From an uncultured Prevotellaceae bacterium (GTDB lineage Bacteria > Bacteroidota > Bacteroidia > Bacteroidales > Bacteroidaceae), in the NCBI GenBank assembly GCA_900321965.1, contig ONYA01000012.1, positions 50,746 through 114,745 on the forward strand: a DNA stretch of 64,000 nt. The letters run 5' to 3'. Positions 17,439 to 26,289 of this stretch are shown here, piece by piece. A program made the position numbers and the translations under genes. How positions within the stretch are numbered: position 1 is the stretch's first letter; each line of letters opens with the position of its first letter. Below the pieces are notes generated by a model that had not been told where the DNA came from, did not search any database, and saw only the letters and a program-made list of their open reading frames with translations.

Positions 17439-18494
17439 ATGACAAAAGAAGATAAAGACATATTATTACGATTGCTCCAGCAACATAAGGAGCTGGGGAT
17501 TTCGAAGCAGATAGACTATCAGAAGTTCTATCTGTACTCCATCATTACGCACTCGACGGCTATCGAAGGCTCAACGGTGACGGAGGTGGAGGCGCAACTG
17601 CTGTTCGACGAGGGTATCACCAGTAGTAAACGCACGCTGATGGAGCAGATGATGAACCTCGACCTGAAAGTTGCCTACGACTATGGGATGCAGTGGATCA
17701 AACAACATGAGGATATTACGATTGATTGGCTCGTCCTCCTGGCATCGAAGGTGATGGCTCGAACAGGGAGTGAGTACCACGCTGCTGGCGGAGAATTCTC
17801 TGCTGCAAAGGGCGAACTGCGCAAACTGAATGTCACTGCAGGACTGGGAGGCAAGTCGTATATGTCATACCTGAAGGTGCCTGCACGGCTGGCTGCTTTC
17901 TGCGAAGAATTGAATCGTAGGCGAAAGACGATCGATGCTAACGATATTGCTGCCATCTACGAACTAAGTTTCTGGACTCACTTCGAGTTGGTGACTATCC
18001 ATCCTTGGGCTGATGGTAACGGGCGCACCTGTCGACTGCTGATGAATCTGCTTCAAATGGAGTTTGACGTATTGCCGACCAAGGTGCTGAAAGAGGATAA
18101 AGCGGAGTATATACAGGCTCTGATAGATACTCGTGAGAACAAAGACATCAGCATCTTCATCCATTGTATGACCCGTCTGCACTGCCAACATCTGAAAGCT
18201 GATATCGACCACTATATTGAATCCATATCAGAGAAAATGGTCGATAAACAGGATTTTCAGAAGAAAATGGTCGATAAGTGGTCGATAAAACCCTCTTTGG
18301 CAGAGAAACTGGTCGATATTTTGGAATTTGTGGTTGATAAAGGCGAATTTACCACCGAGCAGATTGTTACCCATTTCGGCTTCAATGCTACCACCGCCAA
18401 GCGCTATCTTCGCCAACTCGCTGAGTTTGGCTATCTGGAAGCACACGGAGGCAATAAGAACAGGACCTACAAAATCAAGGGTGGTGGTGAATGA
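17439..18494 (+). CDS. Fic-domain AMP-transferase with winged-helix C-terminus
   Basis: 351 residues. The Fic loop HPWADGNGRTCR (about 187-198) has the catalytic His and the anion-binding Asn-Gly-Arg. STAIEGS near residue 38 is the N-terminal inhibitory helix motif (S/T)xxxE(G/N), so activity is probably self-restrained (class II). Residues 285-345 look like a winged helix (LAEKLVDILEFVVDKGEFTTEQ...ATTAKRYLRQLAEFGYL). Fic enzymes usually move AMP from ATP onto a Ser, Thr or Tyr of a protein. Three nearby MVDK repeats (about 262-285) make a charged linker. It ends the accessory island. Confidence 0.9.
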   Translation: MTKEDKDILLRLLQQHKELGISKQIDYQKFYLYSIITHSTAIEGSTVTEVEAQLLFDEGITSSKRTLMEQMMNLDLKVAYDYGMQWIKQHEDITIDWLVLLASKVMARTGSEYHAAGGEFSAAKGELRKLNVTAGLGGKSYMSYLKVPARLAAFCEELNRRRKTIDANDIAAIYELSFWTHFELVTIHPWADGNGRTCRLLMNLLQMEFDVLPTKVLKEDKAEYIQALIDTRENKDISIFIHCMTRLHCQHLKADIDHYIESISEKMVDKQDFQKKMVDKWSIKPSLAEKLVDILEFVVDKGEFTTEQIVTHFGFNATTAKRYLRQLAEFGYLEAHGGNKNRTYKIKGGGE

Positions 18495-18500
18495 AAAGAA

Positions 18501-18535
18501 AAACGAGCCGACTGTTTGGTCGGCTCGTTTTTTAT
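18501..18535 (+). terminator. terminator of fic
   Basis: Perfect 12-bp stem AAACGAGCCGAC (18501-18512) / GTCGGCTCGTTT (18519-18530) followed by T's. The loop contains the TTTG used as -33 box by the next promoter. Confidence 0.85.
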
Positions 18536-18546
18536 TCGTACCTTTG
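18515..18546 (+). promoter_or_regulatory. promoter overlapping the fic terminator
   Basis: TTTG at 18515-18518 in the terminator loop, 20 bases, TACCTTTG at 18539-18546; ATG at 18574. Confidence 0.75.
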
Positions 18547-18573
18547 CAGGCAGTTTTTGTAATTTTAGGAAAA

Positions 18574-19200
18574 ATGGCATTTTGGAATAAACTTTTCGGA
18601 AAGAAAGAGGAGGAACAGAAGGTTGGCGGCATGGAAGACTTCATGACGCTGATCCGCGTGTATTTTCAGGCAGTGATGGCTGCCGACCTGCATATCTCGA
18701 ACTTGGCGGCGCTGCCCGACCTGCGTGTGTTTAAGCAGACGCTGAAGGTGCCCACGGTGAACAACCGCCTCGGCGTGGCAGAGAAACAGCGCGTGACGAA
18801 AATGATGGTCGAGATGTACGAGATGGACGAGTCGTTCACCAAGGAGATTGACCAGAGCATCCGTCGCCGTTGCAAGACGCCACAGGATGTGCAGACGTAT
18901 ATGTATCAGTTCCAGGGCTTTACACAGGAACTGATGATGCTGACGACGAACCTGATGAAGTTCAAGCTGCGCGTGCCGAGCATCTTCAAGAAGACCATCT
19001 TCACGATGACGGAGAAGACTGTCAGCGACATTTTCAACAAGAACGACTTTACGGATGCCAGCGTGATGAAAGCCGTGGTCGACGTGCGTAAGTACAACCA
19101 GAAATTAGGCTTTTCGCAGCAGTGGGTCACCAGCTTCATCTACCGTGTGGTGATGCTGGCTAAGAAGGAGAAACAGCCTGCTGACGACGCCAAGAAGTAA
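18574..19200 (+). CDS. conserved hypothetical protein, cytoplasmic, helical
   Basis: 208 residues from MAFWNKLFGKKEEEQ. I choose ATG 18574 because the frame upstream runs through the terminator and promoter. The protein lacks a signal peptide or membrane segment and is mostly helical and basic (FTMTEKTVSDIFNKNDF, VDVRKYNQKLGFSQQW). I do not recognise the family; function unknown. It is the first gene after the island and lies before the ZapA/RNase Y unit, with its own promoter. Confidence 0.7.
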   Translation: MAFWNKLFGKKEEEQKVGGMEDFMTLIRVYFQAVMAADLHISNLAALPDLRVFKQTLKVPTVNNRLGVAEKQRVTKMMVEMYEMDESFTKEIDQSIRRRCKTPQDVQTYMYQFQGFTQELMMLTTNLMKFKLRVPSIFKKTIFTMTEKTVSDIFNKNDFTDASVMKAVVDVRKYNQKLGFSQQWVTSFIYRVVMLAKKEKQPADDAKK

Positions 19201-19261
19201 AGAACTTCTTAATTATTATTAAATAACTGACGTAGAAGCAGGCGGTTACGCGAAAAATAAC

Positions 19262-19269
19262 TACCTTTG
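19262..19269 (+). promoter_or_regulatory. -7 box before the coiled-coil/zapA/rny unit
   Basis: TACCTTTG; the GTG at 19269 that opens the reading frame overlaps this box, which is why the ATG at 19290 is the better start. Confidence 0.65.
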
Positions 19270-19289
19270 TGCATCAAAAAGATGTAGTT

Positions 19290-19592
19290 ATGACCCAGAA
19301 CGAGAAAGTTTTAGCTGCGTTTGAAGGCCGTGTACGGCAACTCATCCTCCGGTTTCAGGAACTGAAGAAAGAGAATGAGGAGCTGTATCGTATGGTCGAC
19401 AAGAACGAAGAGGACATCAAGGCTCTGCAGGAAAAACTCTCTCGTAATGAGCAAGACTACAACGCACTGAAGATGGCGCGTATGGTGGAGATTACCGACG
19501 GCGACCTGCAGGGAGCCAAAGACCGGCTGTCGAAGTTGATTCGCGAGGTCAATAAGTGCATAGCCGTCCTGAGTGACGAGAATAAGAAATAG
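19290..19592 (+). CDS. short coiled-coil protein, ZapB-like, before zapA
   Basis: 100 residues, starting MTQNEKVLAAFEGRVRQ. Nearly all of it is heptad-rich helix (LILRFQELKKENEELYRMV, then KALQEKLSRNEQDYNALK). Its stop touches the zapA start. ZapB in Proteobacteria is a small coiled coil that binds ZapA at the division ring; the size, the coil and the position suggest an analogous partner here, but no sequence identity to ZapB can be claimed. Confidence 0.6.
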   Translation: MTQNEKVLAAFEGRVRQLILRFQELKKENEELYRMVDKNEEDIKALQEKLSRNEQDYNALKMARMVEITDGDLQGAKDRLSKLIREVNKCIAVLSDENKK

Positions 19593-19603
19593 TGACAGAA
19601 GCA

Positions 19604-19903
19604 ATGGCGGAAGTTAAGAAAGAAAAACAACATATCAGTCTGAATATCTGCGACGAGCGCATCGACATCTATGTGCAGCCCGATGCTGAGGGCTACTACC
19701 GTGATGCCGAGAAGTTGGTACAGACCACCTACGGCAAGTTTGCCGAGATGTTCCGGGGACGTAAAAGCGAGCGTTTCATCGCTGCTACGGCCCTGTTGGA
19801 GATGGCGGTGAAGTACCAGATGGAGCACGCCAGCAAAGACACCGACTCATATAATACTCTTCTTCAACGCCTGACTTCTGATATTGACGAGGCATTGAAA
19901 TGA
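19604..19903 (+). CDS. zapA: cell division protein ZapA
   Basis: About 99 residues. Binds and bundles FtsZ at the division ring. The N-terminal beta part (HISLNICDERIDIYVQ) followed by YYRDAEKLVQTTYGKFAEMF and a long C-terminal helix fit ZapA. A GTG at 19592 overlapping the previous stop is an alternative start; the ATG at 19604 is preferred. It lies between the coiled-coil gene and rny in one apparent operon. Confidence 0.8.
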   Translation: MAEVKKEKQHISLNICDERIDIYVQPDAEGYYRDAEKLVQTTYGKFAEMFRGRKSERFIAATALLEMAVKYQMEHASKDTDSYNTLLQRLTSDIDEALK

Positions 19904-19932
19904 AGATTATTAACCTATTATAGATTTAAATT

Positions 19933-21468
19933 ATGGTTCTATCAATTATCATTGCCGTAGCTGCCCTGATTGTGGGCGGCGTATGCGGATACATGATTTT
20001 CCGTTATGTTCTGAAAGGAAAATACAATGAGATGGTGACGGCTGCCGGTAAGGAGGCCGAAGTGATTAAGGAGAAAAAACTGCTGGAGGTGAAGGAGAAA
20101 TTCCTGAACAAGAAGGCAGAGCTGGAGAAGGAGGTGCAGCAGCGCAACCAGCACATCCAGCAGAGCGAGAACAAGCTGAAGCAGCGCGAGATCAGCCTGA
20201 ACCAGCGCCAGGAGGAACTTGGCCGCCGCAAGAATGACCTTGACAACCAGCAGCAGCGCATCGACAACGAGAAGAAACTGCTCTCTGTGAAGCAGGATGA
20301 GTTGGAGAAGATGCAGCTGAAGGAGCGCGAGAAGCTGGAGGAACTCTCAGGACTGAGCGCTGAGGAGGCACGCAACCGACTGGTGGAGAGCCTGAAGGAC
20401 GAGGCCCGCACCGATGCCCAGGCTTACATCAACGAGATTATGGACGAGGCCAAGCTGAACGCCAATGCCCAGGCCAAGAAGATTGTCATCCAGACCATCC
20501 AGCGCGTGGCTACGGAGACGGCTGTGGAGAATAGCGTCTCGGTGTTCCACATCGACAACGACGACGTGAAAGGTCGTGTCATCGGCCGTGAGGGTCGTAA
20601 CATCCGTGCTTTAGAGGCTGCCTGCGGCGTTGAAATCGTCGTCGACGACACGCCCGAAGCAATTGTTATCAGTGGTTTCGACCCCGTGCGCCGCGAGACC
20701 TGCCGTCTGGCCCTGCACCAGCTGGTCAGCGACGGTCGTATCCACCCCGCCCGCATTGAGGAGGTGGTTGCCAAGGTGAAGAAGCAACTCGACAACGAGA
20801 TTATCGAGACTGGTAAGCGTACGGCTATCGACCTCGGTATTCACGGCCTGCACCCCGAGCTCATCCGCATCATCGGTAAGATGAAGTACCGCTCATCATA
20901 CGGTCAGAACCTGCTGCAGCACGCCCGCGAAACGGCCAACCTCTGTGCCGTGATGGCTGCTGAGCTGGGCCTGAATCCGAAGAAGGCTAAGCGTGCCGGT
21001 CTGTTGCACGACATCGGTAAGGTGCCCGACGAGGAGAGCGAGATGCCTCACGCACTCTATGGTGCCAAGATTGCAGAGCAGTTCAAGGAGAAGCCCGACA
21101 TCTGCAACGCCATCGGTGCCCACCATGACGAGATGGAGATGCAGACGTTGCTGGCTCCGATTGTGCAGGTGTGCGACGCTATCTCAGGTGCCCGTCCCGG
21201 TGCCCGCCGCGAGATTGTCGAGGCTTACATCAAGCGCCTGAACGACCTTGAGGCCATTGCAATGTCTTATCCTGGTGTGACGAAGACCTACGCCATCCAG
21301 GCCGGTCGCGAACTGCGTGTCATCGTCGGTGCCGACAAGATGTCGGATGCTGAGACCGAGGCACTGAGCGGCGAGATAGCTACTAAGATCCAGAACGAGA
21401 TGACCTATCCCGGACAGGTGAAGATCACCGTTATCCGTGAGACCCGTTCTGTTGCCTACGCTAAATAA
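19933..21468 (+). CDS. rny: ribonuclease Y
   Basis: Membrane-anchored endoribonuclease that starts mRNA decay. 511 residues: an N-terminal transmembrane helix ([20 protein letters not shown]), a long coiled coil (about 25-190), a KH domain with [15 protein letters not shown] (about 218), and an HD domain with HDIGK (about 359) and DAISGARPG. Length and order are normal for RNase Y. It follows zapA by 29 bases. Confidence 0.96.
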   Translation: MVLSIIIAVAALIVGGVCGYMIFRYVLKGKYNEMVTAAGKEAEVIKEKKLLEVKEKFLNKKAELEKEVQQRNQHIQQSENKLKQREISLNQRQEELGRRKNDLDNQQQRIDNEKKLLSVKQDELEKMQLKEREKLEELSGLSAEEARNRLVESLKDEARTDAQAYINEIMDEAKLNANAQAKKIVIQTIQRVATETAVENSVSVFHIDNDDVKGRVIGREGRNIRALEAACGVEIVVDDTPEAIVISGFDPVRRETCRLALHQLVSDGRIHPARIEEVVAKVKKQLDNEIIETGKRTAIDLGIHGLHPELIRIIGKMKYRSSYGQNLLQHARETANLCAVMAAELGLNPKKAKRAGLLHDIGKVPDEESEMPHALYGAKIAEQFKEKPDICNAIGAHHDEMEMQTLLAPIVQVCDAISGARPGARREIVEAYIKRLNDLEAIAMSYPGVTKTYAIQAGRELRVIVGADKMSDAETEALSGEIATKIQNEMTYPGQVKITVIRETRSVAYAK

Positions 21469-21516
21469 TAAATAGAGGAAAAAGGGTTAATAAATGAAGT
21501 GTCGCAAGACACAAAA

Positions 21517-21549
21517 AAAGCGAGATGGCCGATTCGGTCGTCTCGCTTT
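21517..21549. terminator. terminator between rny and the luxR-type gene
   Basis: AAAGCGAGA at 21517-21525 pairs with TCTCGCTTT at 21541-21549, with a further GGCCGA/TCGGTC pairing inside; A-rich before and T-rich after, so it can serve both converging genes. Confidence 0.8.
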
Positions 21550-21554
21550 TATGT

Positions 21555-22142
21555 TCAGATTTTGTTGATGTCGACGTAGCCATGCATCACGGCATAGATG
21601 GTAAGTGCCGATACCGACTTCATACCCAGTTTGTCCATGATGTTCTTGCGGTGGGTGATGACGGTCGAGAGGCTGATGTTGAGCTGCTCGGCAATCTCCT
21701 TGTTGATAAGGCCTTGTACGATGAGTGCCATCACCTCAATCTCGCGGTCGCTCAGCACCTTCTGCTGCAAGGCGTTAGGCATGGGCGGCAGGTTTCGGCC
21801 TCCGTGGTGGGCGTGTTGCTGAAGCATCAGCAGGGCGCGCACCAGCTGGCTTTCGGGCATGTTGATGCAGAGACTGTGGAAGCCAGAGAGTTGTGAGGTG
21901 GTGTCGAGGCCGAGGGTGAGCACGATAGTCTTCTGCCGACGCTGGGAGAAGAACTGTCGGTTTTCGATGACAATGTTCGTTGCCACGAAGTAGTGGAAGT
22001 AGTCGTCAGGCTGATTGGCTTCCAGTTCGGCGAGTGAGCCAAAGGTGTCAATCGTCATGATGGGCATGACGTTCTGCAACAGCTGCTTCAGTCCTACGGC
22101 TGCCAGCGTGTTCGGGTCAATAATTGCTACCTTCGGTCTCAT
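21555..22142 (-). CDS. LuxR-type regulator with a degenerate receiver
   Basis: 195 residues. The C-terminal helix-turn-helix is typical LuxR/NarL (LSDREIEVMALIVQGLINKEIA...STVITHRKNIMDKLG). The N-terminal 120 residues have the length and start of a response-regulator receiver (KVAIIDPNTLAAVGLKQLL), but the strand that should carry the phospho-acceptor Asp reads YFHYFVATNIVIEN, without Asp. So it probably works without phosphorylation or through another signal. No sensor kinase is adjacent. Confidence 0.82.
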   Translation of the reverse strand: MRPKVAIIDPNTLAAVGLKQLLQNVMPIMTIDTFGSLAELEANQPDDYFHYFVATNIVIENRQFFSQRRQKTIVLTLGLDTTSQLSGFHSLCINMPESQLVRALLMLQQHAHHGGRNLPPMPNALQQKVLSDREIEVMALIVQGLINKEIAEQLNISLSTVITHRKNIMDKLGMKSVSALTIYAVMHGYVDINKI

Positions 22143-22159
22143 TTCTCATTCCTCATTCC

Positions 22160-23209
22160 TCATTTCTCAAAGTTCCATCCCTGTGCTTTAAGTTCAAACT
22201 CCTGACCGTCGCGGCTGACGAGCACGTGTCCGAACTTTTGGTCGGTGATGTGACCGATAAGCTTGACGTCTTCCAACTGCTCAATCTTCTCATGGTCGCC
22301 AATGGGAACGGTGAACACCAGTTCGTAGTCTTCGCCACCGTTCAGGGCGCAGGTGGTGACGTTCATGTTCATCTCTTCAGCCATCACGGCGGTCTGGTAG
22401 TCGATAGGCAGTTGCTTCTCAAAGATGCGGCAGCCGACGCCCGACTGTTTGCAGATGTGCAACAGTTCGCTGCTGAGGCCGTCGCTGACGTCCATCATGG
22501 CGGTGGGGCGGATGCCGGCCTCGCGCAGCCGTTGGATGATGTCGCCACGGGCTTCCGTCTGCAACTGGCGCTGCAGCAAGTACTCCTTGCCGCTGAAGTC
22601 GGGTTGGAAGTCCGGCATGGGCTTGCCTTGTTTCTTGGCTTCATCAATCATCTGGTAGTAGACGCTCTTCTCGCGTTCCAGCAGTTGCAGCCCCATATAG
22701 GCGGCGCCGAGGTCGCCGCTGACGCAGATAAGGTCGGTGTCGCGGGCCCCGTTGCGGTAGACGATGTCCTCCTTGCGGGCTTCGCCGATACAGGTGATGC
22801 TGATGGCCAGACCCGTATATGAAGAGGTGGTGTCGCCGCCTATGATGTCGACGTTCCACTTGTCGCAGGCCAGGCGTATGCCGCTGTACAGCTTTTCAAT
22901 GTCCTCCACGCTAAAGCGCTTGCTGATGGCTAACGAGACAGTCAGCTGGCGAGGCGTGCCGTTCATGGCGAAGACGTCGCTGATGTTGACCATTGCTGCC
23001 TTATAACCAAGGTGCTGCAGGTCGATGTAAGTCAGGTCGAAATGTACGCCCTCCATCAGTAGGTCGGTGGTGATGAGCATTTCGCTGTCGGGATAGCTCA
23101 GCACGGCGCAGTCGTCACCGATACCGTACTTCGTCGATGTGTTTTTGGGTTTGATGTCCTGTGTCAGTCGGTCAATGAGGCCGAACTCTCCTATTTTTGC
23201 TATTTCCAT
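22160..23209 (-). CDS. thiL: thiamine-monophosphate kinase
   Basis: Phosphorylates thiamine monophosphate to thiamine diphosphate. 349 residues from MEIAKIGEFGLIDRL (ATG at 23209; the longer open frame overlaps lpxK and is rejected). Motifs: GIGDDCAVL, TTDLLMEGVHFDL, IIGGDTTSS and MDVSDGLSSELLHIC, as in the ThiL/PurM superfamily. It follows lpxK by 16 bases in the sppA-lpxK-thiL run. Confidence 0.93.
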   Translation of the reverse strand: MEIAKIGEFGLIDRLTQDIKPKNTSTKYGIGDDCAVLSYPDSEMLITTDLLMEGVHFDLTYIDLQHLGYKAAMVNISDVFAMNGTPRQLTVSLAISKRFSVEDIEKLYSGIRLACDKWNVDIIGGDTTSSYTGLAISITCIGEARKEDIVYRNGARDTDLICVSGDLGAAYMGLQLLEREKSVYYQMIDEAKKQGKPMPDFQPDFSGKEYLLQRQLQTEARGDIIQRLREAGIRPTAMMDVSDGLSSELLHICKQSGVGCRIFEKQLPIDYQTAVMAEEMNMNVTTCALNGGEDYELVFTVPIGDHEKIEQLEDVKLIGHITDQKFGHVLVSRDGQEFELKAQGWNFEK

Positions 23210-23225
23210 AATTCTGTTTTTTGTG

Positions 23226-24386
23226 TTAGCGGAAGACAATCTTCTTAGGCTTGTCATCAGCCTCCGCCTTTTCGTCCTTGGGTTTGTTGTCGTCTTTCTG
23301 CTGGGCCACGATGTGGGTACGCGAATTCTTGATGACGTAGCCGGTAATGAGGTTGTTGAAGACTTCTTCTTGGTTGAGCATGAAGCTAATGCGTACAGGC
23401 AGGGCATAGAGATTCCTGATTACTTCGTCGCTAAGACCATCGACCTGTGTCAGTCGCGCAGCGTCTTTCTCAGTCGTGACAATGCACTTCGGCGCTGTCA
23501 TGGCTGTAAAAGTCTCGTTCAACCGCTGTATATCCTTTGGGCTGAAATCGTGGTGGTCAGCAAAAGTCAGCGGTGTGATGCTCTTCACCTGAGACTTCAT
23601 ATCCTCCAGCAGTTGCTGAGGTGAAGCAATGCCTGTCAGCAGCAGTACGTTCTGCTGTGAGAGCGTGTTAGGAGCTTTAGGCGCTTTACTGAAAACAGGC
23701 CGTAGCGGCTCGTAGTCAAGGGTGGTGAAGAAGAGATGTTGATATGGATAGAGGTTCATGGCTTTCGTAATGACACGATAGTCCATGGGTTTCAGTTCCT
23801 TGGGACATTTGGTGACGATGACGACGTCGGCACGGTCCTTGGCTTTTAATGGTTCGCGTAGTCGGCCAGCCGGTAACAGCTTGTCGTAGATGACAAGACG
23901 GTGGTAGTCGACGAGCAGGATGCTAATGCCAGGCTTCACATACCGGTGTTGGAAGGCGTCGTCGAGCAGAACAACGTCTGGCGCCCGTCCGGTGCTCTCC
24001 AAAAGATTTATGCCACGGGTACGTTTTTTGTCGACGGCCACTGTAATGTGTGGGAACTTCTGTTTCATCTGGTAAGGCTCGTCGCCAATGAGCTTCATCG
24101 GTGTGTCTTCATCGGCAATCATAAAGCCTCGGCTCTTGCGTTTATAGCCACGGCTGAGTACAGCAACCCGCATCCTGTCTTGAAGCAGACGGACGAGATA
24201 CTCCACATGGGGCGTCTTGCCAGTGCCGCCCACTGTGATGTTTCCTACTGAGATGACCGGTGTCTGAAAAGCGCGGCTTTTCAGAATTCCCACTTCAAAG
24301 AGGAAATTCCTAAAGCCTACTCCAGCTCCGTAGAACCAGCTCAGTGGTTGCAGCCACTCGTTGATTTTAATGAAGTCACCTTCCAT
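23226..24386 (-). CDS. lpxK: tetraacyldisaccharide 4'-kinase
   Basis: Phosphorylates the lipid A disaccharide at the 4' position at the inner membrane. 386 residues; a hydrophobic N-terminal patch, P-loop GNITVGGTGKTPHVE (about residue 48), SRGYKRKSRGF and DVVLLDDAFQHR are LpxK signatures. The last 35 residues are a charged Lys/Asp-rich tail. It starts one base after sppA ends, so the two are tightly coupled. Confidence 0.95.
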   Translation of the reverse strand: MEGDFIKINEWLQPLSWFYGAGVGFRNFLFEVGILKSRAFQTPVISVGNITVGGTGKTPHVEYLVRLLQDRMRVAVLSRGYKRKSRGFMIADEDTPMKLIGDEPYQMKQKFPHITVAVDKKRTRGINLLESTGRAPDVVLLDDAFQHRYVKPGISILLVDYHRLVIYDKLLPAGRLREPLKAKDRADVVIVTKCPKELKPMDYRVITKAMNLYPYQHLFFTTLDYEPLRPVFSKAPKAPNTLSQQNVLLLTGIASPQQLLEDMKSQVKSITPLTFADHHDFSPKDIQRLNETFTAMTAPKCIVTTEKDAARLTQVDGLSDEVIRNLYALPVRISFMLNQEEVFNNLITGYVIKNSRTHIVAQQKDDNKPKDEKAEADDKPKKIVFR

Positions 24387-24387
24387 C

Positions 24388-26172
24388 TTAGAAGTTCAGC
24401 AGGAAAGGCAGACGAGTTTGTAAACGGTTGCGCTGCTGGTCGCGGCGAGCGTTGATGAAGGGCTCGTACAAATCACCGAGCACAGCGTGTAGCTCTTCGT
24501 CAAGATAAGTACCTTTCTTCTCCGTCTTGTCCATAAGTTTCGTCATCCAGTCGGCTGGCTCAGGATAGTTCTTGGTATGATACTCGCTGACCTTGGCAAG
24601 TTCGGCAGCTTTCTTCACGGCATCGTCTATTGAACCGAGCTTGTCGACAAGCTTGATGGGGAGGGCATCGGTAGCCAGCCAGACACGACCCTGAGCAATC
24701 TCATGAACTTGGTCGCGGCTCATCTTACGGCCGTTGGCCACAATTTTGAGGAACGACTCGTAACCGCGATCGACATAGGTCTGCATAAAACCTATTTCTG
24801 CAGCGTTGTCATTGCTTAGTACAAGATTCTCTTCGAAGTCAGTATAGCGGTTGGTCTTTGTTCCGTCAAAGGTGACGCCTAACTTGTCAGTCACTAAGCC
24901 GGTGAAGTTGGGAACCAAACCAAAGATGCCAATGCTGCCCGTGATTGTGGTAGGTTCAGCAAAGATGTAGTTGGCACCTGCGCTGATCATATAGCCGCCG
25001 GATGCTGCCAAACCGCCCATAGATACTACCACAGGCTTCTTGGCTTTCAGCCGGTTGATGGCGTGCCAAATCTGTTCAGAAGCCACTGCGCTGCCACCAG
25101 GTGAGTTGACGCGTAGCACGACGGCCTTCACGTCGTCATTCTCTGCCAGCTTGTCAAGGTCTTCGACGGTCTCTTTGCCGATGATGTTGTGCTCAGTGGA
25201 AAACAGGCTGGTTGTCTGATCGATGATTTCGCCGAATGCATAGTATATTGCCACTTCGTTACCTTTCTCATCCTCTTGGGCATGCATGGCTGTCATGTCG
25301 CTGAGCAGCAACTGGTTCACCTCGTCATCGGTGTTTAACTTCTTTTTGATGACGTTGACGATGCTGTCGGGGTAGAAAAGACCGTCGATAAGTCCACCTT
25401 TAAGGTAGTCGTTAGGATCGGCAAAGGCCATGATGCTGTCACTTACCATCTGGTCGATCTTCTCGGCTGTCAGCTGCTTGCGACTTGCAGCCATGTCTTT
25501 CAGCATATGCTTCCATATGCCCTGCTGGTAGGCTTCTGTCTGCTCACGGTTCTCAGGACTCATATCCTTGCGGGTAACACTTTCCACGGCGCTCTTGTAC
25601 TTGCCAACACGGACGGCCTGGTAACGTACGCCGAGTTTCTCGTACAGACCTGTCATGAACTCACGCTTGCCGCCAATACCTTTCAGCTCAATCATGCCAT
25701 TGGTATTTAGGAATACGCTGTCGGCCACCGAAGCTACATAGTAGCCTTGCTGGGAGTAGTTGTCTGCATAAGCAATAATCCACTTGCCGCTTTTGCGGAA
25801 ATCTTTCAGTGCGTCGCGTATCTGCTGTGCTGTGGCGGGAGCGTCGTAGCTGGTCAGACCACCCTCTAAGTAGATGCCTTTGATGTCAGGGTGACTTTTA
25901 GCCTTCTTGATAGCGGCCACAATGTCGTTTAGGCCCATGACGCTCATATCGTTAGAACTGAGGAGTATGTCGAGTGGTGAGCCTTCCTCGGAACACTCTT
26001 GTACGGTTCCGTCCATCTTCAGAACGAAAACTGAATTATCTTTCACAACAGGAGCGGTCTTGTCCGATGATGCCATACCGGCAATAACTGCAAAAAAGAT
26101 AATTCCTGCAATAAACGTAAAGACAAACAAGCCACAGATGGTGGCAAAAAAGTACTTAAAGAAGCTTTTCAT
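24388..26172 (-). CDS. sppA: signal peptide peptidase SppA, long form
   Basis: Membrane-bound serine protease that degrades cleaved signal peptides. About 594 residues from MKSFFKYFF (26172); an ATG three codons upstream (26181) is possible. N-terminal membrane helix (TICGLFVFTFIAGIIFFAVI). The catalytic Lys is in RVGKYKSAVE in the N half and the nucleophile Ser in SPGGSAVASEQI in the C half, as in 67-kDa SppA tetramers. Heads the sppA-lpxK-thiL transcript. Confidence 0.94.
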   Translation of the reverse strand: MKSFFKYFFATICGLFVFTFIAGIIFFAVIAGMASSDKTAPVVKDNSVFVLKMDGTVQECSEEGSPLDILLSSNDMSVMGLNDIVAAIKKAKSHPDIKGIYLEGGLTSYDAPATAQQIRDALKDFRKSGKWIIAYADNYSQQGYYVASVADSVFLNTNGMIELKGIGGKREFMTGLYEKLGVRYQAVRVGKYKSAVESVTRKDMSPENREQTEAYQQGIWKHMLKDMAASRKQLTAEKIDQMVSDSIMAFADPNDYLKGGLIDGLFYPDSIVNVIKKKLNTDDEVNQLLLSDMTAMHAQEDEKGNEVAIYYAFGEIIDQTTSLFSTEHNIIGKETVEDLDKLAENDDVKAVVLRVNSPGGSAVASEQIWHAINRLKAKKPVVVSMGGLAASGGYMISAGANYIFAEPTTITGSIGIFGLVPNFTGLVTDKLGVTFDGTKTNRYTDFEENLVLSNDNAAEIGFMQTYVDRGYESFLKIVANGRKMSRDQVHEIAQGRVWLATDALPIKLVDKLGSIDDAVKKAAELAKVSEYHTKNYPEPADWMTKLMDKTEKKGTYLDEELHAVLGDLYEPFINARRDQQRNRLQTRLPFLLNF

Positions 26173-26197
26173 AATGGTCAATAATGATTTATGCGGG

Positions 26198-26205
26198 CAA
26201 AGTTA
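26198..26205 (-). promoter_or_regulatory. -7 box of sppA
   Basis: Minus strand TAACTTTG; a TTTTG lies 22 bases upstream (plus strand 26228-26232), slightly long spacing. Confidence 0.5.
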
Positions 26206-26248
26206 ATACTTTTTTTGCAATTATCGTCAAAATATCGGATTTATTTCT

Positions 26249-26256
26249 TACTTTTG
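26249..26256 (+). promoter_or_regulatory. -7 box of the GH28 gene
   Basis: TACTTTTG, 33 bases before the ATG at 26290; no clear -33 box. Confidence 0.5.
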
Positions 26257-26289
26257 CACCAGAAAACTATTACTAAAACAAAAAAACGT

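Noticed and set aside
23210-23407. Longer N-terminus for thiL
   Set aside because: The extension overlaps the end of lpxK in another frame and is Ser/Thr/Lys-rich without family resemblance.
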